Both the position numbers and the translations under genes were made by a program. Below, in pieces: positions 37,164 to 49,101 of a stretch of DNA of 64,000 bases (position 1 is the stretch's first letter; each line of letters begins with the position of its first letter). Where the stretch lies: the NCBI GenBank assembly GCA_964017145.1, contig OZ024849.1, forward strand, positions 186,001 through 250,000, written 5' to 3'. The notes below the pieces were generated by a model. It was not told where the DNA came from, ran no database searches, and saw only the letters and a program-made list of their open reading frames with translations. The DNA comes from Agrocybe praecox (Eukaryota > Basidiomycota > Agaricomycetes > Agaricales > Agrocybaceae).

Positions 37164-38660
37164 ATGATGATCATATCGTTGATGTCCCTCCTTCGAAGTT
37201 TGCTTCTTTCTTTCCTTTGTATATTTTCTTCGTGCTTTGCATATATCATCAACGTCACTCCATCGACATCTCAACCCGCACCACTCGATAAAATTTCATG
37301 GGAAATTACTCCTGGGGGAACAGACCCAACGGTGGTCAATATCCTCCTAACGAGTGCTTCTCGAGGCAATACTACTATAATTGCCACTAACACCGACCTC
37401 AGCAAAAGTTCTAAAGGAACATTTGACATACCTTTCATACCTTCTGGGTCAGTGGTGCTCCTTTCTGGTCAAGCGAAATGAATACTGAAGCATTAATCAC
37501 TGGATTAGCAATTATTTTTTAAGATTAACCAGTACATCGTGAGCATCGATTTGTTGGCTCCATTTCTGACGAGAAAATGACACGGATAAAATAGGGATAC
37601 ACTTCTTCAAGATTCGTCCGTGTTCCAGATATTCGCGACGACTTCGTAAGTCGAAGGCTCAGAGGTTCCATAAAAACTTCTTTTTACCTTACTTATTCAC
37701 AGTGCAAGCTCATCATTGCCGGCTACTGGGGCTTCACAATCCTCGACGACGGCTTCATCTCCCACTAGCCAACCCGTGAATGAGAAAAAGAAATCGAGCG
37801 CCCCTATCGGTGCAATTGTAGGCAGTGTGGTTGGTGGAATACTTGCAATTCTCGTCATCCTCGCTCTCGTCCACTTCTTTGTCAGACCGTTGTGGGCACT
37901 CCGTACTAAAAAACATCTTGACGATGCAGAAAAATCCCAACTAAATCCAGTCACCAAGCCACGCCCGCCCCACTCATACACAGTCGAGCCCTATACCGTT
38001 CCTCCTTTCACGTCGGGTGACAAAGGCTCAGGAGACAACGAACGCTCGGATACATTCTCAGCTGGCCCAACGTCTGTTTCCACAAGTAAATTTACGACCA
38101 TGTCAAGCAAAGCCCGGTTGATGCAGAATACTGCGTTCTCTGCGAGCCAGTATAACACTGCCGACGCGTCTTCTTCCCAAATGACCGTACCTATAAGCGA
38201 TTCTGCCCCGATACCACCTGGTATCTCAAGAGCAAATTACTTGCGGGCTGAAAGAGAGAGGATTAATCGTGAAATCGCGATGCTCGAAGGTGCCAGTACA
38301 ACCGCTTCCACAGCAGGAGGTTCCTACGGCGCTTCTTCGGCATACACACCCTCCACCGTTCCTTCGAGCAGTCCATCTAGTAATCGGGAACTTGAAGAAC
38401 GAGTAGCGATGCTGAATGACCAGATGAGGCAGATTGAAGCGAGGTTGGCACAGCCAGGACATCAGGACCAGTTCCCTGAGGACGTTGAGCCTCCGCCTGG
38501 GTATTATCCCCCTCCTGCGGGTCTGTCTGCTGCTGGGCCTGCTACGACAACGCCTCAAGACCATGAGCAATCTTCTGGGTTGGACCAACGTCCTGCATCT
38601 GTTCAAGCCAGGTCGCCTCTTGGTAAGTTCCTTGTTGAAGTCTCTGGGTCGAGGAAGTAA
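37164..38660 (+). CDS. KNH/Ser-Thr-rich single-pass membrane protein with coiled-coil tail
   Basis: Exons 37164-37454, 37533-37552, 37595-37645 and 37703-38660 join in frame to 439 aa. A signal peptide (LLLSFLCIFSSCFA) precedes an immunoglobulin-like Kre9/KNH domain: INVTPSTSQPAPLDKISWEI, then NTTIIATNTDLS, then YIVSIDLDTLLQDSSVFQI, restored only by joining a 20-nt exon. A Ser/Thr linker leads to one membrane helix (APIGAIVGSVVGGILAILVILALVHF starts at about residue 150) and a long cytoplasmic tail. The tail holds ERERINREIAMLEG and ELEERVAMLNDQMRQIEARL, both coiled-coil-like, and a PPPGYYPPPAG end motif. The KNH domain is linked to beta-glucan and wall assembly. The exon choice here is by eye. 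Confidence 0.72.
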
Positions 38661-39313
38661 TTCTGATCCACATTGTAGTCGACGTAAAGGGACCTATTGG
38701 AGAGTAAATTTTCGTACATTTCTACCTACTATATTCTACAGTCAGTCAATTCAAAACTCGTAATGAATCCTTTATGACCATACCAATGACTTCTGGAATC
38801 TATATCCTTTCGACTCGCATAACTTTCGATAGTTAGGATATGCTTCGCGTTGGCGGTTATCTTGTAAACAGATCAAAAAATTGATTAGAATAACAACTAA
38901 TAATATAATTTTGTCATATGAGTGGGGTGAGGATGTAAGTAGTAAGTATATTACTCGAGCGAATGACGTCTGCTGCGAGGTGGCGATTAATAGCTCCAAG
39001 AATATATGATAGCGTGAAGCTCTACGTGCGTGCTTGATCTAAGGATATAATGTAACCGAGATATAACTTAAGGCCTGTGATAAAGACTTGTCAGTATCAA
39101 GAGAAGCTGGATGAAGAAATGAAATATTGACCTCTACGCAGAAATGCGGCGTAGCTCTATAATAATTACGCCGCATGACCTTCCATCCAAATCCGCATCT
39201 CGAAAGGATATCCGATGTGTTCCTTGCTCCCGCCCACGACAGTCAACCACTTCCTCTTTCTCCTCTCCATGCCGCCCAAAATAAAGGAACATCCACAGAA
39301 TCCAAAATCAAAT
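38661..39313. other. Convergent intergenic region
   Basis: Lies between the membrane-protein gene and the convergent GTPase. AT-rich with no gene seen. Confidence 0.4.
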
Positions 39314-41765
39314 TTACTTCTTCGCTTTCGCACTTCTTCCCTTCTGTGCCGCGGTCAAATCCCTCTTCCTCAGCCTAACGGTGGTAGGGGTGACCTCGAC
39401 GAGCTCGTCGTCGCCCATGTACGCCATGGCTTCTTCAAGACCCATAATGCGAGGACTAGCCAAGACGATCTTCTCATCTGCGGCTGCCGCACGGATGTTG
39501 GTGAGCTGCTTTTTGATGCATGGGTTGAGATAGAGTTCACTGGTTTTGGAAGATTCGCCAATGACCATTCCAGGGTAAACTAAGCGACAGATAAGTAAGA
39601 TAAAGAAGAGGGAAGAGAAAACAGTGCGACATACCTAGCGTCTGAGGGTGGATAAACAGGGTGCCACGAGCTTGGAGAGGAGCCATGGAGTATCCTGATG
39701 ATTCGCCGGATGCCATTGAAATAAGGGCGCCGTTGCGACCAGTGTCAATATTTCCTTTGTATGGTTCGTAGCCTTTGAAGATGTGATTAATAGTTCTAAT
39801 CGAAGGAGGCATATAAGTGTCTCGGAAGCAAAAGAAAAACAAGAAAAAACTCACCCTTGTCCATGGGTATCGTTACCGAACTCTCCAGCCATGTAGCCGA
39901 TTAAGCCTCTGGCAGGAACATCCATCACAATTCTAACCCATCCCTCTTCAGGATCGCCAGAGTCGTAGCTCTTCATCTCGCCTTTCCTCATGGTCAACTT
40001 CTGAACAACGCCACCTGCATATTCTTCTCTAACGACAACCGTACATTCTTCGATAGGTTCTAACATTGGCCCGTTGGGTTTTCCTTGAGGGTTCAGTTCC
40101 GGATCGGGAATCATGACAGCCTTGGGTGGGCCCAGCGACATTTCGAACCCTTCTCTGCGCATGGTTTCGAGCAAGACACCGAGGTGGAGGACACCACGCC
40201 CGCGAAGCTCAAGAGACTCGGAGGTGGGGCCTGGCAGGACGGTTAGAGCGACGTTGGTTTCGGCTTCTTTGTAGATACGTTCCCGAATGACTTGGGAAGT
40301 GAGCTTAGTGCCTTCTTTACCGGCCAGAGGCGAGTCGTTCGCGTGTACGTGGATAGAGATGGTGGGTGGGTCGATAGGCGTCGTCTATGGAGGCTGTCAA
40401 TTGAATACATGGAGGGAAATCAAATTGAAAACTTACAGGAAGAGCTTTTGGTCCCTCAGCACCCCACCCATCCGGATGGACGAGCGTAACGTTGACACCG
40501 ACACCTGAGCCGTTACTAGTCGTACCCGATTTGATACCGGCAATACTGACGATTTCTCCAGCACCAGCAACATCCTTTTCGACGCGTTCCAAGCCTCTAC
40601 GTCCGAAGAGTTTCTTGACTTTGCCTTCGCCCACTTTAACTCCTTCAGAGTTGAGTGCGTGAAGAGTGTCTCCAATTCGAAGAATACCAGACTGGATACG
40701 GCCGAGGTAGAGCATTCCGACGTATGGGTCTGCTTCAATTTGCACCGTAAGCATGGAGAAAGGATCCGAACGCGACAGATGTGTCGGAGGTGGTACGTGC
40801 GACATGATTAAGTCGAAAAGAGGCGTCATAGAAGTCGAGGTGGCCATTAACGCTGGGTTCAGAGATTCGGATGCAGTGAGAAGCTGAGGAGGTGATTCCT
40901 GGGCCCATCCCTGCTTTGCGGATGCGTAAAGAAGCGGATAGTCTGCTTGTTCGTCCGTAGCCCCCAGTGTTGCGAAGAGGTCGAATAAATCGCTTTCAAC
41001 TTGTTGAGGTCTTGCAGTCGGTCGGTCAGCCTTGTTTAAAACGACAAGAGGCCTGCAAAAATGGTCAGATTATGAGAATTGTAGAAACCACAAGAACACA
41101 CCTTAGTCCGCGAGCCAGTGCCTTTGATAATACGAAGCGCGTCTGTGTCATAGGACCTTCTGTTGCATCCACGATGAGAGCCACACCATCGACCATGCTC
41201 AGAATACGTTCTACTTCTCCTCCAAAGTCCGCATGCCCTGGGGTGTCGACAATGTTGATCAGGTAGCCGTTATAATTGACGCTCGTGCATTTCGAAAGAA
41301 TGGTGATTCCGCGCTCTCGCTCGAGGTCGTTCGAGTCCATGAGACGTGTAATGAATCCGTCTTCAATCTGACTGTCGGCAGTCATGTTTCCACCAGTCGC
41401 CGCTGCACCAGTGCTGGACGTGGGCGTGTACAACAATTGCTCCGTCGCGGTAAGCTGTTTGATGGTGCCAGACTGGCGCAACAACTGGTCGACGAGGGTG
41501 GTCTTTCCATGGTCAACTGGAGAGAGATACATAGTAAGATTAGTTCTCAAGATCACAGACAGTGGCGAGCTCACCCACCATGGGCAATAATGGCTATATT
41601 TCGTATCTTTTCCGTTGGCGCAAGTCCGTTGCTGTCAAGAGGTCTATCCACGACCTCTGCCTGCGAAAGCCTTGCGGTCAATGAAAACCGACAAGTTTGG
41701 AGTCTCGACGTCGCCCACAGCGTCGAGCATGACCTTGAAGCTCTCCCGACGATGACACGGAACAT
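39314..41765 (-). CDS. BipA/TypA-type translational GTPase, likely mitochondrial
   Basis: Exon 1 (41765-41579) starts [20 protein letters not shown], an Arg/Ser-rich leader without acidic residues, suggesting mitochondrial import. Exon 1 ends at AHV; exon 2 (41516-41102) supplies DHGKTT, completing the G1 box. [18 protein letters not shown] and SAK are the other G boxes. Domain II follows, then [34 protein letters not shown] and the C-terminal domain with [14 protein letters not shown] and [18 protein letters not shown]. This C-terminus is diagnostic of BipA/TypA, a ribosome-binding GTPase related to EF-G and best known in bacteria and plastids. In fungi it would act on mitochondrial ribosomes, an inference from the leader. 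Confidence 0.9.
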
Positions 41766-42515
41766 CGTCTTGGTGGTTAACCAAGAACAAAATTTTTGCT
41801 GTATAATTTACTCATTACGCGACATTGCCGAACGTTCCGGACCCCATTTCCGGCGATGCGACGCGGGGGAATCTCTTAATCTGCAACCATGACCTCCGTC
41901 TTTACAATTCAACTTATTTGTCTCTTTCGTACCCCAAATTTGAGCTGGACGCAAATGAAACGCCAACAAAGAAGAGAGAAAGGAATGAAATTCACATTCG
42001 CTGTGTGTTTTTTGCTCGGTTAAACGGACTTTCGGGGGTGAAGGTATGTCACACATGAGCTTTCTTTCGTGCCTTTACTTTGTTGATTATTTCTAGACGA
42101 GCATTTGGTACACCTCTGCTACCGGCAGTGCAGCCAGATATTCTCAACGACTTACAGCTTAAGCGAACCAAGCAATCATGAGACTTTGTTGCACACAATA
42201 ATCAACAATGAGACTCCTTTAGATCCTCTTTGCGTCTCCAATCAATGGCTAGAAATTCATAAACTTGTCAACAAGCACTTTTCAATCATATGGCTTCAGC
42301 ACAACATTTGTAGCAGCCTCAGACGATCCTGGCTTGGTTGACATGACATGTATTTATTTTTTAGTCCACGAGCTCCACGACGGAGATATTTGAAAGTTTA
42401 TTTCGGTGGGTCCATTGATTTTGATGTTGTAGGGGATACTTGACGTATTTAAACACTGTAGGTTGCCCATCTACCTCTCCAACTTGAAACAATGGCTCAT
42501 ATAGCCAACGAACGG
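41766..42515. other. Intergenic region between GTPase and AA9 relic
   Basis: Contains the promoter of the GTPase on the minus strand. Open frames at 41,808-42,058 overlap on both strands without motif. Confidence 0.4.
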
Positions 42516-43565
42516 ATGAAGTTCTATCTTGTAGCAGCGATTGCTGCGACTGGAATCAAGAACGTTGCTGCTCATGGATATCTTGCATCCATCCTTTACA
42601 ACGGTGTTTCCTACCCAGGCTGGGCACCTTTCACGGACCCTTAAGTGTTTTTTCTTCTGTTCCTACAACCAGTCCAGTGCTGATCACAATATGCAGATAC
42701 TTGACCCCTGTACCTGTCCGTGGTATGAAAAATTCGGCACTTCCTTTTTCCGTTTAACATGCTTGCCTCCGAAGTCGAACATAGACCACAGACAACGGAA
42801 CCGTTACCGACGTCAGGTCTCCTGTATGCCCGTTTTCTTCAGTGTTTACTATCATGGTCCTGATACACGCTTGTTTATAGGATATGACATGCAACAAAGT
42901 TCGTGCGTCCGATCCAGAGCTGACGTCGACGTTAATTAATCAATGTATATCTTCCAGAACCACTGCGTTCATTAACATCAACGGTCGTACAATTTCGGAA
43001 CGATGTGCACGATTTCTGTTTTCACTTATATGGCTAAATCAGGTATCAAAATTTCAAAGGTGATACAGGTAAGTTTCTTTCCTAAAATTTGTTTTCAAAA
43101 TTTGTCTTTATCGCTAACGATTTCTCTTCTTAGGGATACCTTGGTTCAAGATGGACCAATGGGGCTGGGATAAGACTGTCACACCATCCTGGGGATCTGC
43201 AAGTCCATCGAATTCACGCATAGCTGCTCCAACTTTACCAACTTCGTCCTTAAGGATCGCCTGGCCATTCAGAATGCCAGCTGGACCGTAACCATCCCAA
43301 AGACGATCTCGAACGGCGAATGTTTTTCGATATGTCTCTCACGCCCTCTCAAATTTCTCTAAAAGCCTAACTTTATTTTTCGAATAATTACAGGCACGAA
43401 ATCCTAGCATTGCACACCGCTGGAACCCTCGGTGTATGCCTTTTACCTTCAACTGGCATTTTTTCCTTCATTTAACGCAGAAAATAGTGGCGGAGGCTCT
43501 GCTAACCTCTCGATTCCAGGTGTATATGTCGTTACAGACCCGTACGTTGATTTTAATCTTTCACT
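42516..43565 (+). pseudogene. AA9 lytic polysaccharide monooxygenase relic
   Basis: The start MKFYLVAAIAATGIKNVAA is a signal peptide ending exactly before HGYLASILYNGVSYPGW, whose N-terminal His would bind copper. Downstream pieces in changing frames match AA9: TPVPVRG, TTDNGTVTDVRSP, then after an intron DMTCNKVRASDP, later YMAKSG, FKGDTG, then after another intron IPWFKMDQWGWDK, then NASWTVTIPKTISNGE, EILALHTAGTLG, and NSGGGSANLSIPGVYVVTDP. The frame must change several times and no single set of canonical introns restores it; a stop follows the first segment. AA9 enzymes oxidatively cut cellulose or xyloglucan. The gene is dead and eroded, but its segments are in the original order. Confidence 0.85.
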
Positions 43566-44100
43566 TTCGATATCTTCTGTTGATATATTGTCAGTTTTCT
43601 TACTCCTCTGTGGTGGTACTCTGCGTCGAACACAACTAGGTATTATCCTATTCCTTGTGGTGATATCGATCATCTTTTTCAGGTGACAAATTATCACCGG
43701 TTGTGGTTGACTTGAGCTGTATTTCTGTCGAAGCCCAAAAGCGCGAATTCATGTCAAATTTATTCAAAGAAAGATTGCACATACGATAGCGAACATTATG
43801 TCTCCACGCCGGGCGGTGCTAACTGGATAAATCTCATGCTTCAACACGTTTCCGGACCTTGAGCAATAGGGGAGGGCCTACTACCCACCGAACAAGCTCT
43901 CTATTCTGGTCTAGAATTGAGATGCCCTGGATTAATTGATACATTTGTCTTCCATTCCATCACGCTAGCCCAAATCGGACCCTCCTAACTTGGGTTTACG
44001 TTAATGTGCATGTAGAACAAAAACACCAGACTTCCTGAATTATCGTACTTGGAACACCCACCCCCTCACGCTCAACAAGTAACGACCCACGACCCACGTA
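43566..44100. other. Upstream region of the intact GH16 gene
   Basis: Noncoding sequence between the AA9 relic and the GH16 gene. No TATA box was obvious. Confidence 0.35.
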
Positions 44101-45634
44101 ATGAAAGCTTTAACGACTCTTTATCTCGCTCTGACCGCTGTTGGGTCCTTGGCTGCACCTTTCGCGGGTTATACATTATCAGAAAACTTGGCTGGGTTCG
44201 ACTTTTACAATGCGTTTGATTGGGAGGCGATTGATGATCCTTCGACTGGACGTGTGTATGTCTTCTCCTTGCGTTTGTCAATGTGACCGAGTCATTAGCT
44301 GACGAGCAATACAATCGCGTAGGAACTACGTTGACCAACAAACCTCCAGAAATCAAAATTTAACCTATGCAACTTCCGACTCTTTCGTCCTTCGTACCGA
44401 CTTCCACACTGTTCTGAATCCGAATGGTCCTGGTCGAAATTCTGTTAGGATAAAGAGCAAGAATACATATACTACTCATGTCGCGGTGTACGTCGTCTAT
44501 CCTCGACGAATTGAACGATGGATTGACTCGTAAATTTTTGTTTAGGTTTGACATTCGTCATATGCCTCAAGGTTGCGGGTAAGTTCTAGCGGCCTCTTGC
44601 TGGTTGTGGCTCAGGACTTATTTTTCTAAAGGACGTGGCCGGCTATTTGGGAAGTGATGGGGTCGGATTGGCCTAACCAGGTACGTCGTTCGCTTTATTA
44701 TGCCCCCTATTCCTGTTGGACTCAACCTTGGTTCTTCGTTACAGGGAGAAGTCGATATCGTGGAGGGTATCAACGACCATGGTCCCAACTTGTCTGCTTT
44801 GCATACCAACGCTGGTGGGTCTCTCTATCTACAGTATAAAGACGTATATAAATACGAAATTTTAGGCTGCACAATGCCATCTTCGAGGGCCCAGTCTGGG
44901 TAATGCAACATATCAAAATCGGAATGTTTGAAGGCAAACTGATATATTCTTCCAGATATTCTGGGCAATTGGACTGCAGCACCACTAACGACAACCATGC
45001 TGGCTGCACTGTCCATTATCCAACTGCAAATAGCTTTGGTTCGGCATTTAACAGTGCTGGCGGTGGATGGTATGTCTATCTTACATCTTCCAATGTAAGC
45101 TAATCTTAGTTTTTCTCCATCTTCCATAGGTATGCTTTCGAGCGTGCTCAGGATCATATGAAGATGTGGTTTTGGTCGCGATACGACGGCTCCGTCCCAG
45201 AGGAAGTCAAGAACGGTTATTCAAATGTCAACCCTGATAATTGGGTATGTAAACACGCCACTGTGGTATAAAATAGTTAATTAATTTCGATTCATCTCCA
45301 GGGTACCCCAGCTGCATATTTCCCCAATACATCCTGCAACCTTTCGCAGCATTTTACCTCACACAACATAATCATTAATTTGACCCTTTGTAAGCTCGTG
45401 TTCCTCCAATGTCGATGCCGGTGTGATACTAATCGCTGTTTTCAAAGGCGGAGATTGGGCTGGGTCGTTGTTTTCACAGCAAGGCTGTCCTGGCCAATGT
45501 GTTGGTGGGTCTTCGCTCCGAAATATTGTTCCTGTTACCATCGCTGACTAATGGTCATAGATTATGTCAATAGAAATCCTTCGGCATTCCAGAATGCTTA
45601 TTTCGAATTCGCTGCGATGCGTGTATACCAATGA
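44101..45634 (+). CDS. GH16 endo-1,3(4)-beta-glucanase, secreted
   Basis: A multi-exon gene, ATG at 44,101 to TGA at 45,632-45,634. MKALTTLYLALTAVGSLAAP is a signal peptide. After FDFYNAFDWEAIDD the landmarks follow in order: NYVDQQTS, FDIRHMPQGCG, TWPAIWEVMGSDWPNQ, the catalytic motif GEVDIVEGIND with nucleophile and acid/base Glu, LHTNAG, CTMPSSRAQSG, GCTVHYPTANSFG, NSAGGGWYAFERA, WFWSRYDGSVPEEVKN, HNIIINLTL, GGDWAGS, and a FEFAAMRVYQ end. The frame is open in every exon I joined. GH16 enzymes of this type hydrolyse beta-1,3(4)-glucans of plant or fungal walls. Close paralogues lie at 30,354 (nonsense) and 33,770 (fragment). Substrate cannot be told from sequence. Confidence 0.9.
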
Positions 45635-45846
45635 GGTCGAGGTTCTGATAATACACAGTTTTGCTCTTGCCTGAAGGCCTACTTAACTACAATACATTTG
45701 AACTATTACACAGACAAGTGCGATCATGAGCGGGAAAAAAATAACATCAAAGCTAGAAAGAAGAAGATTCTCGGGCTGCGATGAGTCCATGAGGAACGGA
45801 AAATACGGAAAATCGGTCGACACGATGAAGTCCATGAACATGCTGG

Positions 45847-47199
45847 CTATTTTTCAAAGGAAGGCTGTGGGCTACTCGATTCGATGGAAACACGACTTCT
45901 GTACTCCCTTGCTGCGTCAAAAGCTTGATGCGAGGATGCTGTCAAGTCGCGCAATAAAGCCTGGTCCTTCTGGGATAAGGTCTCGTTTTCATTGTCCTGG
46001 CGGACTTGTAAAATGTCTGCAGGGTCTTGACCCGTCTCAATGGACTCCACGATTATGTCCTTCATTAACTTCCACACCGGTGTTTCATTGGGCAGAAGCG
46101 AACTGAACGTGGCCCGCGGATCCTTGGAACCAGAAAGCATGGTCAGAAGTGCGGCAACTCCGGTGTACTTGGGCACGCGTATTTTCCATATTTTGGGTGT
46201 TTTCAGGAGTGCGCTAAGCAAGATATGTTTCTGCAGAGCTTCTCTGTCTACCGAGGCCAGATAGGCGTTGTATACCCAGGAGACGGCGAACGTGGAAAGG
46301 AACATGATTTGCCCGAAGAGCTTGCCTTGAGGGATGAGGAAGAGTTGGACGAGGAACTGCAGCGTCAACGCCATTGAGCTCACACCAATGTCATGGTATG
46401 TCGATTGACTTTCGTAGTGCAAGAAGTAACGACCTCTAACGAGCGTGCTGACGATATGTTCGCCACCCTTTAGGAGGATCACTTGTCTGTTGCCGCCATT
46501 CGCGAAAAAAATTCCATCTCCTGGTGGTGAATGAGGAGACGGCGAGGGCCCCTTGACCTTGAGGATTCCAGAACCGATCACGGCACAAGAGGCACCGTTG
46601 CTGAGAATTCCGACAACTATCATGGAGAAACTGAACCAATCGCCATAGACAGCACATAGTGCTGCTGCTGCGACACTGACGAGTATGGGGATGATAGCGA
46701 TAGGATCAAAGGGGGAAAGGGTTACTGATGGGAGTGCGCCGTCTGCTTGTTCGACCTCTGGCGGATAGTCGTGCAATTGGACGATTGTGAGAAACTGATC
46801 AGCTTCTGCAGGTTTTACTCCTGATGGATCTTGGTCGGCCTTCAAGTCGCTGCAGTGTTCGGCCAGGAGATACGCCAAATGCCCGGTTTTGTCAATGTTC
46901 GTGCCCGAATGGATTCCGAGGTATCGAGGACCTTCTTTACCATCTAGCTCGAGCATCTTCGTTGGATCGACGTTGACTCCTGGGAAAAGTCCGTCCCAAA
47001 TTCTCGACCTTGCAAGGACGCCATATTTCTTTGCGACGACATAGCTTCCTGGAGAGTTGTACCATCCTAGCCAGCGCCTTCCTCGAGCAAGATGCACACT
47101 CGACATGGCAGCGAACGCCTCTTCTCCTCCAAAGAAACCTGCTATACCGGAGACATCGAGGTCAAACGTCTGAGGTCCGGATAGTGGAATAGGCGGCAT
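45847..47199 (-). CDS. Multi-pass membrane protein of unknown function
   Basis: An intronless frame of 450 aa from the ATG at 47,199 (an earlier in-frame start is not an ATG). I do not recognise the family. The first 160 residues are soluble and include GGEEAFAAMSSVHLARG, a Gly/Trp-rich RRWLGWYNSPGSYVVAKKYG and DPTKMLELDG. Hydrophobic segments follow: IAIIPILVSVAAAALCAVYG, SMIVVGILSNGASCAVIGSG, ALTLQFLVQLFLIP and IMFLSTFAVSWVYNAYLA, suggesting three or four membrane spans. The C-terminal ~100 residues are polar (KDIIVESIETGQDPADILQV). There is no enzyme motif. The codon use and single long frame make it clearly a gene. Confidence 0.75.
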   Translation of the reverse strand: MPPIPLSGPQTFDLDVSGIAGFFGGEEAFAAMSSVHLARGRRWLGWYNSPGSYVVAKKYGVLARSRIWDGLFPGVNVDPTKMLELDGKEGPRYLGIHSGTNIDKTGHLAYLLAEHCSDLKADQDPSGVKPAEADQFLTIVQLHDYPPEVEQADGALPSVTLSPFDPIAIIPILVSVAAAALCAVYGDWFSFSMIVVGILSNGASCAVIGSGILKVKGPSPSPHSPPGDGIFFANGGNRQVILLKGGEHIVSTLVRGRYFLHYESQSTYHDIGVSSMALTLQFLVQLFLIPQGKLFGQIMFLSTFAVSWVYNAYLASVDREALQKHILLSALLKTPKIWKIRVPKYTGVAALLTMLSGSKDPRATFSSLLPNETPVWKLMKDIIVESIETGQDPADILQVRQDNENETLSQKDQALLRDLTASSHQAFDAAREYRSRVSIESSSPQPSFEK

Positions 47200-48597
47200 T
47201 TTTCTCACCTGCAAAGTTGATTAATCGGTGGGAATTTTAATCCGGTGTAACCTGAACTCAAGACTTACCTGCACGCTCGAGTTAAAGCCTTAGGGTGTTC
47301 TGGATGGGATCAGGCTGGCAGCTCTGCTTTGTCTTTTTTATGAGAATGCTGGTCACTCTTTTATACAACTTCTCCTAGATCAACTCGTGAGCTGGATAAA
47401 GCTAGGAATATGGGAATGCAGATGCCGCACAGTGATTATATCTGCAATATACGATCAACGGATGTTCACGGTGATATGAATACGAATACTATACGATAGT
47501 GTCATAGCGCGGACCCTTTTCATAATCGGAAGTACGCAATCATGGGAGTTCTCTGTCGTGTTTCATGTGGAAACAGAACTAGGGGAGGGGCGCTAGTACT
47601 ACTGGTCGAGCGCTTGTTTTGGCAGCCTCTCCAACTCCACTGAAAGTCACAGGTTGGACTCCACTTGGAAGTAAGGTTTTAATATATCATGATGTACGTG
47701 GCCGTAAAACACCATTTTTAGAATGCGAGTCGCTGATAGTGAGCTAGCTGCTGTGTATTTATTGTTAGAAGTACCACGGCGGAGAAACTAAGAATACTTA
47801 TCAGTCGTAAATCGGTAAACCTCGACAAATTACACTTCACGTGTATGCTGCGCATGAATTTGACAGCTGGAGTTCGTGTTTCTTCTAATTTATGTGGCAT
47901 TCATGTATAATGTGTATCACTCAGAAGGTGGCAGGGTCCGCTCAACCATTGCCTTCTCAACGAAAGTGAAGTTCACACAGTGTGTAGTACATACTAATAC
48001 GCAAAAATGCAAAATGCAGTATATCTCGGCCGTGTATTAAGAATACGTAGCTTATCTTTCTGATGACAGCTGCCAATAACTTGCCCACAGGGAAGCCTCG
48101 AGCATTTCTCGAACTATTCTGCCGGATCCAAAGACATCACATCGTATCACAAAATGAACGTGAATGCTGGCCTGGCGTGGCCACGCGGTTGCCTTATGTT
48201 CTGAACGGGTTTTCATGAATTGGTGCAGCCAAAACATAAAGAAAAAACGCGAAAACGCAATCTTTGCCTGACCTAACGTCGCTGGTTGACCTAAAGGCTC
48301 ACGCTGGTTGGGCATTCACATATCAAATGTAATGTCGAGAACAGATTTTTTTTTGCGAGTGACTAAGAAGTACCCAATTTCCGAAACAACCCCCACATCT
48401 AATATGAGTTTGTTAAGGCATGCATTGAAGAGCTGGTGGCAATTTAAAGAGAGTAAGCTGTAACGCTGATCTTGGATTGTTGCCCAATATAATGCTCTGA
48501 GATATATACCTCCATGAGCGTGATATATTTCTTGGCCATCCATTGCGACACAAGTAAAATTGGAAAGCATCCCAGCGATGAAAACGAAAACCGGGAC
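47200..48597. other. Intergenic stretch before the duplicated region
   Basis: AT-rich. Minus-strand open frames at 48,052-48,315 and 48,316-48,615 have hydrophobic stretches but no recognisable family. Confidence 0.4.
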
Positions 48598-49101
48598 GAT
48601 CTTGATTCTTGACAAATTCGCAGTCAGCTACCGCCAAAGTAGCGGCAATTTCAGAGTACAGCCCCCCGCATCAGGGAAGCGTTGTGGAAAGAGATTTTCG
48701 GTCGGTACAGACATTTTGAACGCTTAATACCAACAGTAATGGGGCTTTTGGTGTTGGAATAATCGGGGTAAATACAAGCGCACCACGAAGTGGTCACTTG
48801 ATAGCCGCAGATTATCTCGAGGAGATAATCTGCATTTCATTCTTATATTGACATTTGGCATATTATATGCCACTATCCCTTGTTTATTTTATTTTCCCCT
48901 TATTACTTTGTAGGCTATTGTAGCTACACATTTTGTATTTATAGTGTACCTACGTGAAATGCAAACCTCGCTTGATTGCGAGGGTCCCTACTACAACCCG
49001 AGTGACCTCGAAGACCCGGTCATTTTAACATTTGGCGCTCAGGGACCGCCATCCGTGAGGAAGAGATCCACAAACTTGAACTCCTTCACAACAATCACGT
49101 G

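Noticed and set aside
48316..48615. Minus-strand open frame with a hydrophobic N-terminus
   Set aside because: The start resembles a signal peptide but the rest is low in information and it ends at the edge of the repeat. Not enough to call a gene.
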